Shown: one piece after another, positions 7,232 through 14,758 of the stretch | Numbering within the stretch: the stretch's first letter is position 1 | How the letters are laid out: each line of letters begins with the position of its first letter | Source: Oxalobacteraceae bacterium UBA7693 | GTDB taxonomy: Bacteria; Pseudomonadota; Gammaproteobacteria; Burkholderiales; Burkholderiaceae_D | Direction of reading: 5' to 3' | Assembly: GCA_002482715.1 (NCBI GenBank) | Contig: DLGN01000089.1 | Span: forward strand, 1-16,103 | Length of the DNA: 16,103 bases | The notes under the pieces: generated by a model | Seen by the model: the letters and a program-made list of their open reading frames with translations, nothing else | Told to the model about the DNA's origin: nothing | The model's database searches: none | Program-made: the position numbers and the translations under genes

Positions 7232-8551
7232 CTATTTCTTTACCGCGATTGGTTTTGCGCCAGATAAAATCGCAACCGCAGATAAAGTTGTTTGTGCCGC
7301 ATTTAGACCCAACATAAAATCTTTATCAGAATAAGTTGTGTACACATCGCTAGGTTGATGCCAGTTCGGGTTCCAACCCGCGCCGATATGCATACCGCGC
7401 TCGTTCTCGCGCAAAGAGATGGCAGGAACTAAATCCATAAACGGTACTGAATCGGTGTTCGTCATATGAAAGCCCACCGCTGCAGGGTAGTTGGTCGCAT
7501 ATTTATCATTTGCAGCACGGAAGAACCATGCCAATTTCGCTGCGCCTTCGGCTTGCTTTGCGGTTGATTGAAATTCAATGTTGACATCCGCTTCAGCTCT
7601 TTGTTCTTTTGGTGATACGTAAATAGGTTTTCCGTCTGCACCGAGTACTGGCTTACCATGTTCATCCAGTTTTTCGGTTGGCATTCCATGGTCCCATAGC
7701 ATCATATCGTGTTGTATCATGCCCAGCCATTTTGGCTCGGGATATTTACCTGAGCCTTTTGGTGATTCTATGCCTTGCAAATCCTTACGCTGAGCAACAT
7801 AAGCGTAGGCGCCGTTCAAGCCGCTTTCTTCGTTATTCCAAAATACAAATCGTATCGATTTATCGGTCTCGATTCCGGGTGCGCTAAAAATTCTTGCCAG
7901 CTCCATCACCAATGCGGTTCCCGATCCATTGTCGTTCGCTGCTTCACCAAAGCCAATACCATCAAAGTGCGCGCCGACGATATACATTTCATCGGGATTG
8001 GTTTTACCTATCTTGGTGCAGTAAACGTTCTCCCGCTGCGAAGTGCCAACCGGAGTTTGCTCAGCATTTAAGGCACGTAATTTTTCATCAGCTTGCAAAA
8101 GTGGATCAGTATTCACACCAGTTTTTGCACGCTTGCCAAATAAAGTACTACCACCTTGACCAGGTGCACCACCTAAGCCACCGCTAGGAATCACATTGCG
8201 ACGTGGTGCTGGCGCGGCTCCCGGAGTTGCCGGTGGTGCCTGCGTATAGTCAAATTGCATGCGTTCAGTGTTGGTGCAACCATAGGACTTCAGCTGTGCC
8301 TCTATCCAATCTAAAGCGCGACGATTACGCTCAGTACCCTGACGACGATCACCAAATTCGGTCAATGATTTAATCGTCGCCTTATATTTTTCTAATTCCA
8401 ATTGACGCACCATCGTCACCACAAAATCATCTTGTTTGAGTGCGCTAGCTTGCAAAACATCTAGTGATTGTGCTTGTGCAAATCCGACCAAGCTCGTTCC
8501 ACATAAAGCACCGATTAAAATACTACCTTTAATTTTTTCCTGAAAATTCAT
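7232..8551 (-). CDS. Secreted M28-family zinc metallopeptidase
   Basis: Predicted exported aminopeptidase-like enzyme with two zinc ions, 439 aa. The start at 8551 is chosen because GGAG lies 7 bases upstream and a signal peptide follows at once (MNFQEKIKGSILIGALCGTS, ending AQAQ). Catalytic candidates in family order are His195 (GAHFDG), bridging Asp207 (ANDNGSG), Glu241 and Glu242 (WNNEESGLNG), Asp282 (QHDMM) and His398 (NWHQPSD). A Pro/Gly/Ala-rich, low-complexity stretch (about 105-170) is inserted before the first zinc ligand, which is longer than usual. The substrate is presumably peptides in the periplasm or medium. A separate unit is likely: a terminator lies just upstream and a hairpin just downstream. 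Confidence 0.88.
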   Translation of the reverse strand: MNFQEKIKGSILIGALCGTSLVGFAQAQSLDVLQASALKQDDFVVTMVRQLELEKYKATIKSLTEFGDRRQGTERNRRALDWIEAQLKSYGCTNTERMQFDYTQAPPATPGAAPAPRRNVIPSGGLGGAPGQGGSTLFGKRAKTGVNTDPLLQADEKLRALNAEQTPVGTSQRENVYCTKIGKTNPDEMYIVGAHFDGIGFGEAANDNGSGTALVMELARIFSAPGIETDKSIRFVFWNNEESGLNGAYAYVAQRKDLQGIESPKGSGKYPEPKWLGMIQHDMMLWDHGMPTEKLDEHGKPVLGADGKPIYVSPKEQRAEADVNIEFQSTAKQAEGAAKLAWFFRAANDKYATNYPAAVGFHMTNTDSVPFMDLVPAISLRENERGMHIGAGWNPNWHQPSDVYTTYSDKDFMLGLNAAQTTLSAVAILSGAKPIAVKK

Positions 8552-8588
8552 CAATATCTCCGAGCGCATGATTGGGATCAACGTGATT

Positions 8589-8632
8589 AAAAAGGCACAA
8601 TTGCTCATCTATTTTTTTAACGCAATTGTGCC
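8589..8632 (-). terminator. Intrinsic terminator of the 186-aa membrane protein gene
   Basis: On the minus strand GGCACAATTGC and GCAATTGTGCC (8622-8632 and 8594-8604) form a perfect 11-bp stem with a 17-base loop, followed directly by five T (8593-8589). It begins about 25 bases after the stop of the membrane protein gene and ends before the peptidase ATG at 8551. It separates the two genes and argues against the longer peptidase frame starting at 8608. Confidence 0.8.
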
Positions 8633-8656
8633 AACAAATTGTATTCTGCAAGGGAA

Positions 8657-9217
8657 CTAAGGCGAAGGCCAAAGTTGCCAAAATGCGATAGCGCTGACCG
8701 TACCATAAATCAAAGCATCGAGTAAATTCTTTAAGCTAGCAGACCAAGGTCGTCCCATCCAAATGGACTCCTGTACCGTACCGCAGCCATACGCGATCAG
8801 AGAAAAAATCCCGACAAAGTGTCCCGCAACTGCTGGATTGGCATGTAATCCATAAGCTTGTAAGGCCAGCAGGCCACCTAGCCCTGCAAGGACTAAATTT
8901 AGAATGAACCATTGCGTCAGATATTGCCCCATCGCTGGAGCACCGGGTGTGCGTAAAGTGATCAGTGCCACGGGGCCTTCGCGAAATTTTTTTTGCATTG
9001 CCTCAGATTCTATTTCCTTCATATCTGTGCAGTGTGGTGTCGAATACAATCCCGCCTCAAGTTGTACACTGTTTAAAACTTTGCGTACTTCGTCTTCATT
9101 TGGTAATGGTCGGTATTCTGAGTTATGCCATTTAAAAACCATATGGATCAAACTACTGGCAACAAATACGCCTATCGCAGCAACCAGAATCGGCAGCCAT
9201 AAATTAAGTAGTGTCAT
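8657..9217 (-). CDS. Conserved four-helix membrane protein of unknown function
   Basis: 186 aa with four predicted membrane segments (about 5-27, 97-120, 129-150, 163-183). Between helices 1 and 2 lies a hydrophilic domain with MVFKWHNSEYRPLPNEDEVR, then GLYSTPHCTDMKE, and ALITLRTPGAPAMG just before helix 2. The pattern of a HxxxxWHxSEY stretch followed by Pro-Asn-Glu and a Tyr-x-x-Pro motif is reminiscent of conserved uncharacterised bacterial proteins. His, Cys and acidic residues could bind a metal, but nothing proves it. The ATG at 9217 directly precedes the first helix; only a weak GAGA precedes it. The gene is monocistronic: a non-coding gap lies upstream and an intrinsic terminator downstream. 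Confidence 0.72.
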   Translation of the reverse strand: MTLLNLWLPILVAAIGVFVASSLIHMVFKWHNSEYRPLPNEDEVRKVLNSVQLEAGLYSTPHCTDMKEIESEAMQKKFREGPVALITLRTPGAPAMGQYLTQWFILNLVLAGLGGLLALQAYGLHANPAVAGHFVGIFSLIAYGCGTVQESIWMGRPWSASLKNLLDALIYGTVSAIAFWQLWPSP

Positions 9218-9532
9218 TTTGTCTCGCTTTGATTTTGAAATGTTTTTTTCCTCTCTGAAGTGAAAGGCGTGCTGACAATATACGCCATACAGATTCCTAT
9301 TTCACGCTTCGAATATCGAGAGGTGCGGTATTTCCAACAAAGCAGACTGTTAAACCCGTTTAGATAGAAATTCGCTTTTTGTGAAAAGCGTAGCGTGGTT
9401 CATGGTTGCAGCCAACACAATTGCTGCTGTCGTGCAGCAATTGTGTTGGCTAACGTACATTCAGTTCAGTGAATGAAAGCGCAAAATCTGATTTCACCTT
9501 TGACGCATAACTGATTGACCGAGAAAATCAAT
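9218..9532. other. Non-coding gap with three inverted repeats
   Basis: This 315-base stretch between divergent genes shows no credible gene. It carries a 7-bp stem (CGCTTTT 9373-9379 / AAAAGCG 9384-9390, tetraloop TGTG), the perfect 18-bp hairpin listed separately, and a 6-bp pair CATTCA/TGAATG (9458-9463 / 9470-9475). It must also hold promoters for both neighbours, but no strong consensus promoter is apparent. Confidence 0.5.
9410..9451. repeat. Perfect 18-bp hairpin
   Basis: AGCCAACACAATTGCTGC (9410-9427) and GCAGCAATTGTGTTGGCT (9434-9451) are exact reverse complements around the 6-base loop TGTCGT. There is no T-run on either side, so it is not an intrinsic terminator. It contains the core CACAATTGC/GCAATTGTG also present in the terminator at 8594-8632. 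Candidates are a protein-binding palindrome, a repeat-family member or the structured part of a small RNA. Confidence 0.65.
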
Positions 9533-10067
9533 ATGAAATCTACATCACCGATTTGTAAGAATGCTTCGTCCAATACCATGAGTCTGGTATTTAAATGTGT
9601 TTTTGGGTTTATGATTTATGCGATTTTCGTATCTAAATTGACCGCCAATGCGAATGCAGAAAATGTCATTCTCCAGACCCCCCATTTTGTCCTACCCTTT
9701 AGCATCCATCATTAAGGCGACACCGAGAGCAACGATTACTAACCAAGACAAAATTGACCTGCGTAAATTGCTAATCAGTCGGACGCACTACCAAGACAGT
9801 GAAATCAATCTGGAGATTGGCTTACATCAGATTAGTTTGAACATCCTTAATTCACGCTCGAATGAAATCAGCAAAAAGCTGCGACTGCAAGATGCAACGT
9901 CGATTGCGTTGATCTTGGAACGCGCAATCAAGTCAGATCACCAATTTTCTGATGTAACCGCGATCCACGTCAGCTATATGAAAGTGAATGACGATAAGAC
10001 GACATTGATTCAAGCTTTCGATTTCTATCAAACGACAGCGGGTGCTTTTATTCGCAATCGGAGCTGA
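9533..10067 (+). pseudogene. Secreted protein of unknown function, apparently frameshifted
   Basis: ATG 9533 opens a frame with a good signal peptide (membrane stretch LVFKCVFGFMIYAIFVSKL, then TANANA and ENV), but it ends at TAA after only 61 residues (9713-9715). The overlapping next frame, open from before 9648 to TGA 10065-10067, carries well-formed helical and strand-rich protein (for example NQDKIDLRKLLISRTHYQDS and a C-terminal AFDFYQTTAGAFIRNRS). Removing one C from the six-C run near 9678 fuses them into one protein of about 177 aa with NVILQTPILSYPLASIIKAT across the join. So this is one gene with a +1 insertion, a sequencing error or a recoding site. The family is not recognised. 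A weak GAG precedes the start. Confidence 0.55.
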
Positions 10068-10070
10068 TTT

Positions 10071-10097
10071 GTTCTGTATATTCTGTATTTTCTGTAT
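10071..10097 (+). repeat. Three tandem 9-bp repeats NTTCTGTAT
   Basis: GTTCTGTAT, ATTCTGTAT and TTTCTGTAT follow one another, differing only in the first base. They lie in the 62-base gap between two convergent genes, directly after the TGA of the frameshifted gene. Slippage is the simplest origin; no function is evident. Confidence 0.6.
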
Positions 10098-10129
10098 GTC
10101 GACCGCGTGTTGATCTTATCAAGATTCAT

Positions 10130-10999
10130 TCAGATCAAAGTGCAAAGCACCAATTCAGGTGCAGCATTGATGCGTATCGGTAAATTTGAGCAACCAATTC
10201 CTCGGCTGACGATCAGTTGCCCATTATCTGGAATGTCGAATAGACCATGATGATATTGCTTAGATAAATGGCCGTGCGGCAGCATGAAAGGCTGGCCGTG
10301 TTTATTAGCGATTTGCCCGCCATGTGTGTGTCCGGCAAAAGCCAGGTCAAATTTTTCGCCGTTTAAAAATAGCAAGCCATCTGGTGCATGTGTCAATAAC
10401 AAGCGTATCGACTCAGTGTTTTTGAGCGTCTGCTCAATATCAACTACACCCGTCCAAGGATCATCGGTGCCGCATACCGATATCATAGAAAATGGCTCTG
10501 GTAATATCGCGTTTTGATTGATCAACACTGTCACACCCGCTTCGCTAAGTTGCTGATAAAGATAAGCATCATCTACCCATAAATCGTGATTTCCAAATAC
10601 AGCGAATTTCCCCAAGGGGGCATGGACTTCAGCGATCATAGGAATTAACTCCTCGATGTACTTCGCTTTGTACGATATAAAGTCACCACCCAACAGCAGG
10701 AGGGAAATTTCGTGTGTCGCGATTACATCGATAGCATCACGAAAAATTTGTGGATGTGTCGTTGGACCAGCATGAAAGTCACTTAAAAATGCAATGGTCA
10801 ACGGCGCTGGCAGTGGTCGTAACGGTGCAAGTTGAATTGTGTATTTAGTGAGGGATAATTTGCCATGTAGGCCAAGTCGATAGCAGAATTTCGCGATCAA
10901 ACCGCGACATAGCAAGGTATCGAGAATTAACTCGCCTAAATGACGCCAGAAATTATTATGTTTGCCGCGCGTAGATGGCATTTTGTTTGAAACGGTCAT
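10130..10999 (-). CDS. YaeI-like metallophosphoesterase
   Basis: Predicted calcineurin-like phosphoesterase, 289 aa. All five family motifs are present: DFH (Asp74, His76), GGD (Asp106), GNHD (Asn137, His138, Asp139), THAPDG (His204) and GHTHGG (His224, His226), which together bind two metal ions. A weakly hydrophobic N-terminal segment (LGELILDTLLCRGLIAKF, about 21-38) precedes the catalytic domain and could associate with the membrane. The closest familiar relatives are E. coli YaeI-type phosphodiesterases; the natural substrate is not evident. The start is less certain: ATG 10999 has no strong ribosome site, and ATG 10981 is an alternative. The gene converges with the frameshifted gene and lies 81 bases downstream of the next minus-strand gene. 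Confidence 0.87.
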   Translation of the reverse strand: MTVSNKMPSTRGKHNNFWRHLGELILDTLLCRGLIAKFCYRLGLHGKLSLTKYTIQLAPLRPLPAPLTIAFLSDFHAGPTTHPQIFRDAIDVIATHEISLLLLGGDFISYKAKYIEELIPMIAEVHAPLGKFAVFGNHDLWVDDAYLYQQLSEAGVTVLINQNAILPEPFSMISVCGTDDPWTGVVDIEQTLKNTESIRLLLTHAPDGLLFLNGEKFDLAFAGHTHGGQIANKHGQPFMLPHGHLSKQYHHGLFDIPDNGQLIVSRGIGCSNLPIRINAAPELVLCTLI

Positions 11000-11080
11000 G
11001 AATTTTTTGTGTCTGCTTTTCCATTGATGTACTTAGTTGTCGAGGATTACGAATATACGAATAGAAGTTTAAATTTGTAG

Positions 11081-11677
11081 CTAGCTGACCCAAATATTCT
11101 CTATTTTCACCACTTCCCAGCGCCACCATTTTTGCTGCATCAACACCAAGAAACCTATACCCGCATTTCTGCCAGACGCATTAGAGTACATAAAAAGGGC
11201 TTGCTTTTTATTAAGATCGATACCCGCCCGCGTGAATGAAAATAAGCCTGTTGTTTTGGGATACCTGCCATAAAACAGCTTCCAGCTCTCTTCTAGTGTT
11301 CTTGAATCACTAAAAATATCAAAATAGGTTTGCTGGGACAGCATTGCAAATTTCAATTCACTTCTAATAAACCGTTTAGGTATCTCGAAATTACTTAGCT
11401 GCTTGTCAGCATGCAGTAGATCAGTTATGACAGATTCAGTTGCTTCGGGAATCCGCTTCTTTATTTCTGAAACACTGTCGCTTGGGATATGCGGTGATAA
11501 GGCTGTTGTTTTCGAACGAATAATGATAGAAGCTTGACTGGCATATTCCATGGAGAGATGATTGAGCAACGCAGAGTAAGCCTCTACTTCTTCTCGACGT
11601 ATTTGCGCGTTCGCAGGAACTATACAAAAGAAAAACAATATCGTGCACGAGAATAGAAGATGACCGATCTTGAGCAT
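11081..11677 (-). CDS. Secreted protein of unknown function
   Basis: 198 aa with a clear signal peptide (about 1-24: LLFSCTILFFFCIVPANA, then QIR). The mature part is mostly helical to about residue 140 and ends in a beta-rich segment: GLFSFTRAGIDLNKKQALFM, then YSNASGR, GIGFLVLMQQ, KWWRWEVVKI and ENIWVS. That ending (a Ser-Arg-like start, a strand with Asn-Lys-Gln-Ala, a Gly-rich turn, then Trp-x-Val-Val and a final Trp) resembles small uncharacterised periplasmic proteins whose last strand pair closes a sheet, but no named family is assigned. It follows the DUF2007 gene by 30 bases on the same strand, so the two are probably co-transcribed. Confidence 0.7.
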   Translation of the reverse strand: MLKIGHLLFSCTILFFFCIVPANAQIRREEVEAYSALLNHLSMEYASQASIIIRSKTTALSPHIPSDSVSEIKKRIPEATESVITDLLHADKQLSNFEIPKRFIRSELKFAMLSQQTYFDIFSDSRTLEESWKLFYGRYPKTTGLFSFTRAGIDLNKKQALFMYSNASGRNAGIGFLVLMQQKWWRWEVVKIENIWVS

Positions 11678-11707
11678 AGTGGATTTTATGTTTGAATTTT
11701 GCTTGAG

Positions 11708-12490
11708 TTATTTGGCTTCAATATCGCCATTGTCGTCATAGCGCACGTGCTTATCCATGACTTTATCCAGATTTGTATCGATATCACATGCCTTCAGTTT
11801 GCCTAGCTCGAAAGAGCAAATTTTCTTTGGATATCCCGAATAGACGTTGATATATTCGATGCTCGTCATGACACCAAATTTGTAGTTTGTGATGAAATCA
11901 GGAAAACCGTCGCCATCGGTATCGGTTTTTGATACGGTCATATAACCCTTATCAAAACTTGCCGTAGTCTCAAAGATGCCATCAAAATTATCATCAAACT
12001 CTGAAACTTCCGGCAAACCGTGTCGATTATAGTCGGTGATGACGTCAATCTTTTTATCTAAGTTTCGATCGCCTTCATAAAGCAAAGGAACACCCGTTGG
12101 ACTATATGTCCATTTTTCATCAAGTTGTCCGTCATGGTCATGGTCATTTCCTGCGTAGTCATAATGCGTTCGAAAGAAGGCCAAACTAATCATTACACCG
12201 ATAACCATACCGAAGAAAACGAGAATAAACGTAGGGAGTCTACGTTGCGGTTTATTTTCAGTTGTTGGTTGATTTGTATCTTGAATTTCATTCCAGTTAT
12301 CAATGATTTCTTTTGCGCGTTCGGCATCAGCTTCGGCAACCACTAAGCGTACTAAATTATGTGAAGGTAATTCACCCACACCGCCTTGCAGATATTCACC
12401 TTCAATAAAGGCTGCAATATCTTCTTGTTCCAGCATATTTTTTAACATATGCGCTTCTACGCTATTACTTGCCTGATAAATGGTTTGCAT
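11708..12490 (-). CDS. DUF2007 protein with membrane helix and periodic Asp-loop repeats
   Basis: 260 aa. Residues 1-66 match the DUF2007 pattern (start MQTIYQASNSVEAHMLKNML, then AFIEGEYLQGGVGELP and VRLVVAEADAERAKEII). One membrane helix (about 86-106) follows. The rest carries calcium-loop-like motifs: DHDHDGQLD (116-124), DRNLDKKID (141-149), DDNFDGIFE (167-175), DTDGDGFPD (190-198) and DTNLDKVMD (238-246). They are about 24-25 residues apart, with a degenerate unit near 214. Such DxNxDGxxD loops resemble dockerin or EF-hand calcium sites. Topology predicts a cytoplasmic DUF2007 domain and a periplasmic repeat domain. Function is unknown. It is first of a probable pair with the secreted protein downstream. 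The ribosome site is weak. Confidence 0.78.
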   Translation of the reverse strand: MQTIYQASNSVEAHMLKNMLEQEDIAAFIEGEYLQGGVGELPSHNLVRLVVAEADAERAKEIIDNWNEIQDTNQPTTENKPQRRLPTFILVFFGMVIGVMISLAFFRTHYDYAGNDHDHDGQLDEKWTYSPTGVPLLYEGDRNLDKKIDVITDYNRHGLPEVSEFDDNFDGIFETTASFDKGYMTVSKTDTDGDGFPDFITNYKFGVMTSIEYINVYSGYPKKICSFELGKLKACDIDTNLDKVMDKHVRYDDNGDIEAK

Positions 12491-12599
12491 ACGGAATTGT
12501 TTCGATTGAATTAATTAAAGATTGAGCAAATCTTACTGATTATACGTTTCAAATAATATTATCATTTGTTTTTAGAGTAAGTCTTTGCACGCCGTGCTT

Positions 12600-13688
12600 A
12601 TGAAAGAGCAATTTCTCGCATTAGCAAATAGTTATTCTGTTGTTTTGATTTTGGCATGCTTTGCCTATCATCACGCTTTCTTAAGTAAAGACTGCGCCTA
12701 CCTCAACATGAAAATTCGTCATATTGACCTTGATGATAGAAGTATCAATCCGGAGCACGAAGCTCTGGCATTGCCTCCTATTGAGTACGAAGTGACGCAT
12801 GCGCATGAGCATCCCATCTTGCGGATATTGAGTTATGCGGTGGTTGCGATTTTGATTGGCTTGGTCGTGTATTTGGTGTTTCGCCTATTTTTTGGTGGCA
12901 ATCAACAAACCGGTATGGCCTTGATATCGCAGACTTTGCAAGATCCCTTGTTCTGGAGTGCGGTTGGTGTCGGATTTTTAGCGCAAGTGATCGATGGTGC
13001 ATTAGGGATGGCGTATGGCATCACCTCGAGCAGTTTTTTGCTTGCTGCTGGTGCGCCGCCAGCCTTGGCGAGCGGCGCGACGCACTTGGCTGAAGTGTTC
13101 ACAACGGGTATTTCAGGTGTTGCGCATTTGAAAATGGGTAACGTTAACAAGAAATTGTTTTTTGGTTTGCTTGTGCCAGGCATAATCGGTGCATTAGCAG
13201 GCACCTATATTTTGAGCAGTATTGATGGAAAAGCGCTCAAGCCATACATTAGCGTGTATCTATTGTTAATGGGCATTTATGTGTTTAGTAAAGCCTTTCG
13301 TCACATTAAGGCCAAATCTGAAATCAGCACAAAGAAGGTGATTCCACTCGCATTCGTTGGCGGCCTAATGGATACCACGGGCGGTGGCGGGTGGGGGCCT
13401 ATCGTGACGACTTCTTTAGTCGGCTCTGGGCAAGATCCGCGCACAACTATCGGCACGGTGAATTTTGCGGAGTTCTTTTTGACCGTTGTGGTTGCTGCGT
13501 CATTCTTTTCAATTCTAGATCACACCGTCTGGATACTCGTCGCTGGCTTGGCCTTGGGTGGTTTAGTTGCCGCACCATTCGCGGCTTTCGTGACCAAACA
13601 TTTGAAAGCGAAAACCTTGCTGATTTTGGTTGGTAGCTTAATTAGTTTGGTCAGCACCTTTAATTTGTATCAGGCGTTTTTGAAGTAA
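12600..13688 (+). CDS. TSUP / TauE-SafE family permease
   Basis: Multi-helix inner-membrane protein of the TauE/SafE (TSUP) family, 362 aa from ATG 12600. It shows the duplicated family motif: first half AQVIDGALGMAYGITSSSFL followed by SGATHLAEVFTTGISG; second half GGLMDTTGGGGWGPIVTTSL followed by FAEFFLTVVV. About eight to nine helices are visible. Members export or take up sulfite, sulfonates or related anions; the substrate is not decidable here. The start is uncertain: neither ATG 12600 nor ATG 12708 (MKIRHIDLDD, 326 aa) has a ribosome site, and the 36 extra residues of the longer form include a hydrophobic stretch. The hydrophilic N-terminal segment with HAHEH before the first core helix is unusual for the family. 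Confidence 0.85.
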   Translation: MKEQFLALANSYSVVLILACFAYHHAFLSKDCAYLNMKIRHIDLDDRSINPEHEALALPPIEYEVTHAHEHPILRILSYAVVAILIGLVVYLVFRLFFGGNQQTGMALISQTLQDPLFWSAVGVGFLAQVIDGALGMAYGITSSSFLLAAGAPPALASGATHLAEVFTTGISGVAHLKMGNVNKKLFFGLLVPGIIGALAGTYILSSIDGKALKPYISVYLLLMGIYVFSKAFRHIKAKSEISTKKVIPLAFVGGLMDTTGGGGWGPIVTTSLVGSGQDPRTTIGTVNFAEFFLTVVVAASFFSILDHTVWILVAGLALGGLVAAPFAAFVTKHLKAKTLLILVGSLISLVSTFNLYQAFLK

Positions 13689-13773
13689 CGCATCTGTCGC
13701 TATACCAAAAATGATAATGGATAGCGATATAGACAGATGCGAGGGCACATAGAACTTGTGTTCATTTTGTGCC
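13689..13773. terminator. Two hairpins between convergent genes
   Basis: CGCATCTGTC (13689-13698) pairs with GACAGATGCG (13732-13741), and an inner GCTAT/ATAGC pair (13699-13703 / 13721-13725) extends the stem after a bulge. A second small stem, GGCACA/TGTGCC (13744-13749 / 13768-13773), follows. They begin at the end of the permease gene and end 8 bases before the stop of the metallo-beta-lactamase gene. Neither has a long T-run, so a bidirectional terminator role is plausible, not certain. Confidence 0.5.
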
Positions 13774-13780
13774 AGTTTCT

Positions 13781-14728
13781 CTATTTGAGCATTTCTTTCT
13801 TTAGACGCTCTTCTAAACGAAGTGCGCCGGTTTGCGCATAATTTACACAAGCCTTCGTATCAACTAGCGGCTTCGTACCATCTAATCGCGCAAGCAAGTC
13901 GCTTGCCGTTCCATGTCCCGTAATCAAAATATCGCACGCGGTTTTGGCGACACGTTGTCCACTTTCACGTAATGCATTCGCTAAAGAGTCTGGCGCTGAG
14001 TAACGGTAGGTATTGTCTGAAATGGAGCCTAAGCTGTCTGCAAAAATCAAATTTTTACAAACCGATTTTTCGCATTCTTGCCAAGCCCAACCCGAACCAC
14101 CTGGCGCATGGCCTGACATGGGAATATGTTGAATCTGTGTATTGCCCATTTTGATGGCGCTACTGTCCTCGAATCCATGAACATTGGCAATCGGATCGAA
14201 GCCAGTTAGCTCATTAAATTGCGGGTCGCGACGATCATTTTTACCAGTCTTGAGTACATCAACAACATTACTACGGCTTAAAACTTTTGCCCCCGTAGCT
14301 TCTTGCATGCTAGCTACACCACCCATGTGATCATGGTGCTCGTGGGTCAGCAAAATCGTTTTAATGTCACCGAGTCTGACACCCAAAGATAGAATATTCT
14401 GACGCACAGCTGCAGCTGCTTTTTCTGGTGCGCTATCAATTAACACATGACCTTGTGGCGTCGCGATTAAGACGACGCTGATGCCGCAAGTGCCGACATA
14501 CCAAGTATTGCCATAAATGCGACGTGGATACGTAGGTTCATTCCAATCGTCGAGGGATTTGCAGGCGGTTTGTGGCGATGCTGGTGTTGGCGCGCTTGGC
14601 ATTCTAATTCCAACTCTGGTTGCGTTCGCACTTTGCGTGAAGCCTAGAATTGCGAGGCTGGTGATGAGGATGAGCGGGCGGAGTTTGGTATTAAGAACGG
14701 CTCTTTTGATGATGTTTATTGTATGCAT
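13781..14728 (-). CDS. Subclass B3-like metallo-beta-lactamase
   Basis: Predicted exported zinc hydrolase, 315 aa. The signal peptide (about 1-36) contains LRPLILITSLAILGFTQSAN. Zinc motifs are His129-x-His131-x-Asp133-His134 (THEHHDHMGG), His207 (MSGHAPGG) and His272 (ITGHGT). The NTWYVGTCGISVVLIATPQG and HVLIDSAPEKA segments are typical of subclass B3 enzymes such as L1, FEZ-1 and THIN-B, as is Trp214 after the His207 loop. The third-ligand loop reads GHGTASD, where B3 enzymes usually have HP, so substrate range could differ; other MBL-fold hydrolases remain possible. The gene follows the TPR-like gene by 30 bases on the same strand and is probably co-transcribed with it. No LysR-type regulator is adjacent. 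Confidence 0.85.
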   Translation of the reverse strand: MHTINIIKRAVLNTKLRPLILITSLAILGFTQSANATRVGIRMPSAPTPASPQTACKSLDDWNEPTYPRRIYGNTWYVGTCGISVVLIATPQGHVLIDSAPEKAAAAVRQNILSLGVRLGDIKTILLTHEHHDHMGGVASMQEATGAKVLSRSNVVDVLKTGKNDRRDPQFNELTGFDPIANVHGFEDSSAIKMGNTQIQHIPMSGHAPGGSGWAWQECEKSVCKNLIFADSLGSISDNTYRYSAPDSLANALRESGQRVAKTACDILITGHGTASDLLARLDGTKPLVDTKACVNYAQTGALRLEERLKKEMLK

Positions 14729-14758
14729 AGCTCTAGTCTTGGTTGATTAATTGCGCTG

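Noticed and set aside
8552..8608. Longer N-terminus for the M28 peptidase from 8608.
   Set aside because: It would run through the terminator hairpin of the upstream gene, while ATG 8551 has GGAG and a proper signal peptide.
6511..9475. The 14-mer CAGTTCAGTGAATG occurs at 6511-6524 and again at 9462-9475.
   Set aside because: A single shared 14-mer is near chance level in a window of this size, and the flanks do not match.
10111..10136. TGATCT/AGATCA inverted pair near the end of the phosphoesterase gene as a terminator.
   Set aside because: Only 6 bp, overlaps coding sequence and lacks a T-run.
11041..11062. Direct repeat TACGAATA in the gap upstream of the phosphoesterase gene.
   Set aside because: Two copies of 8 bases in AT-rich sequence; too short to support any element.
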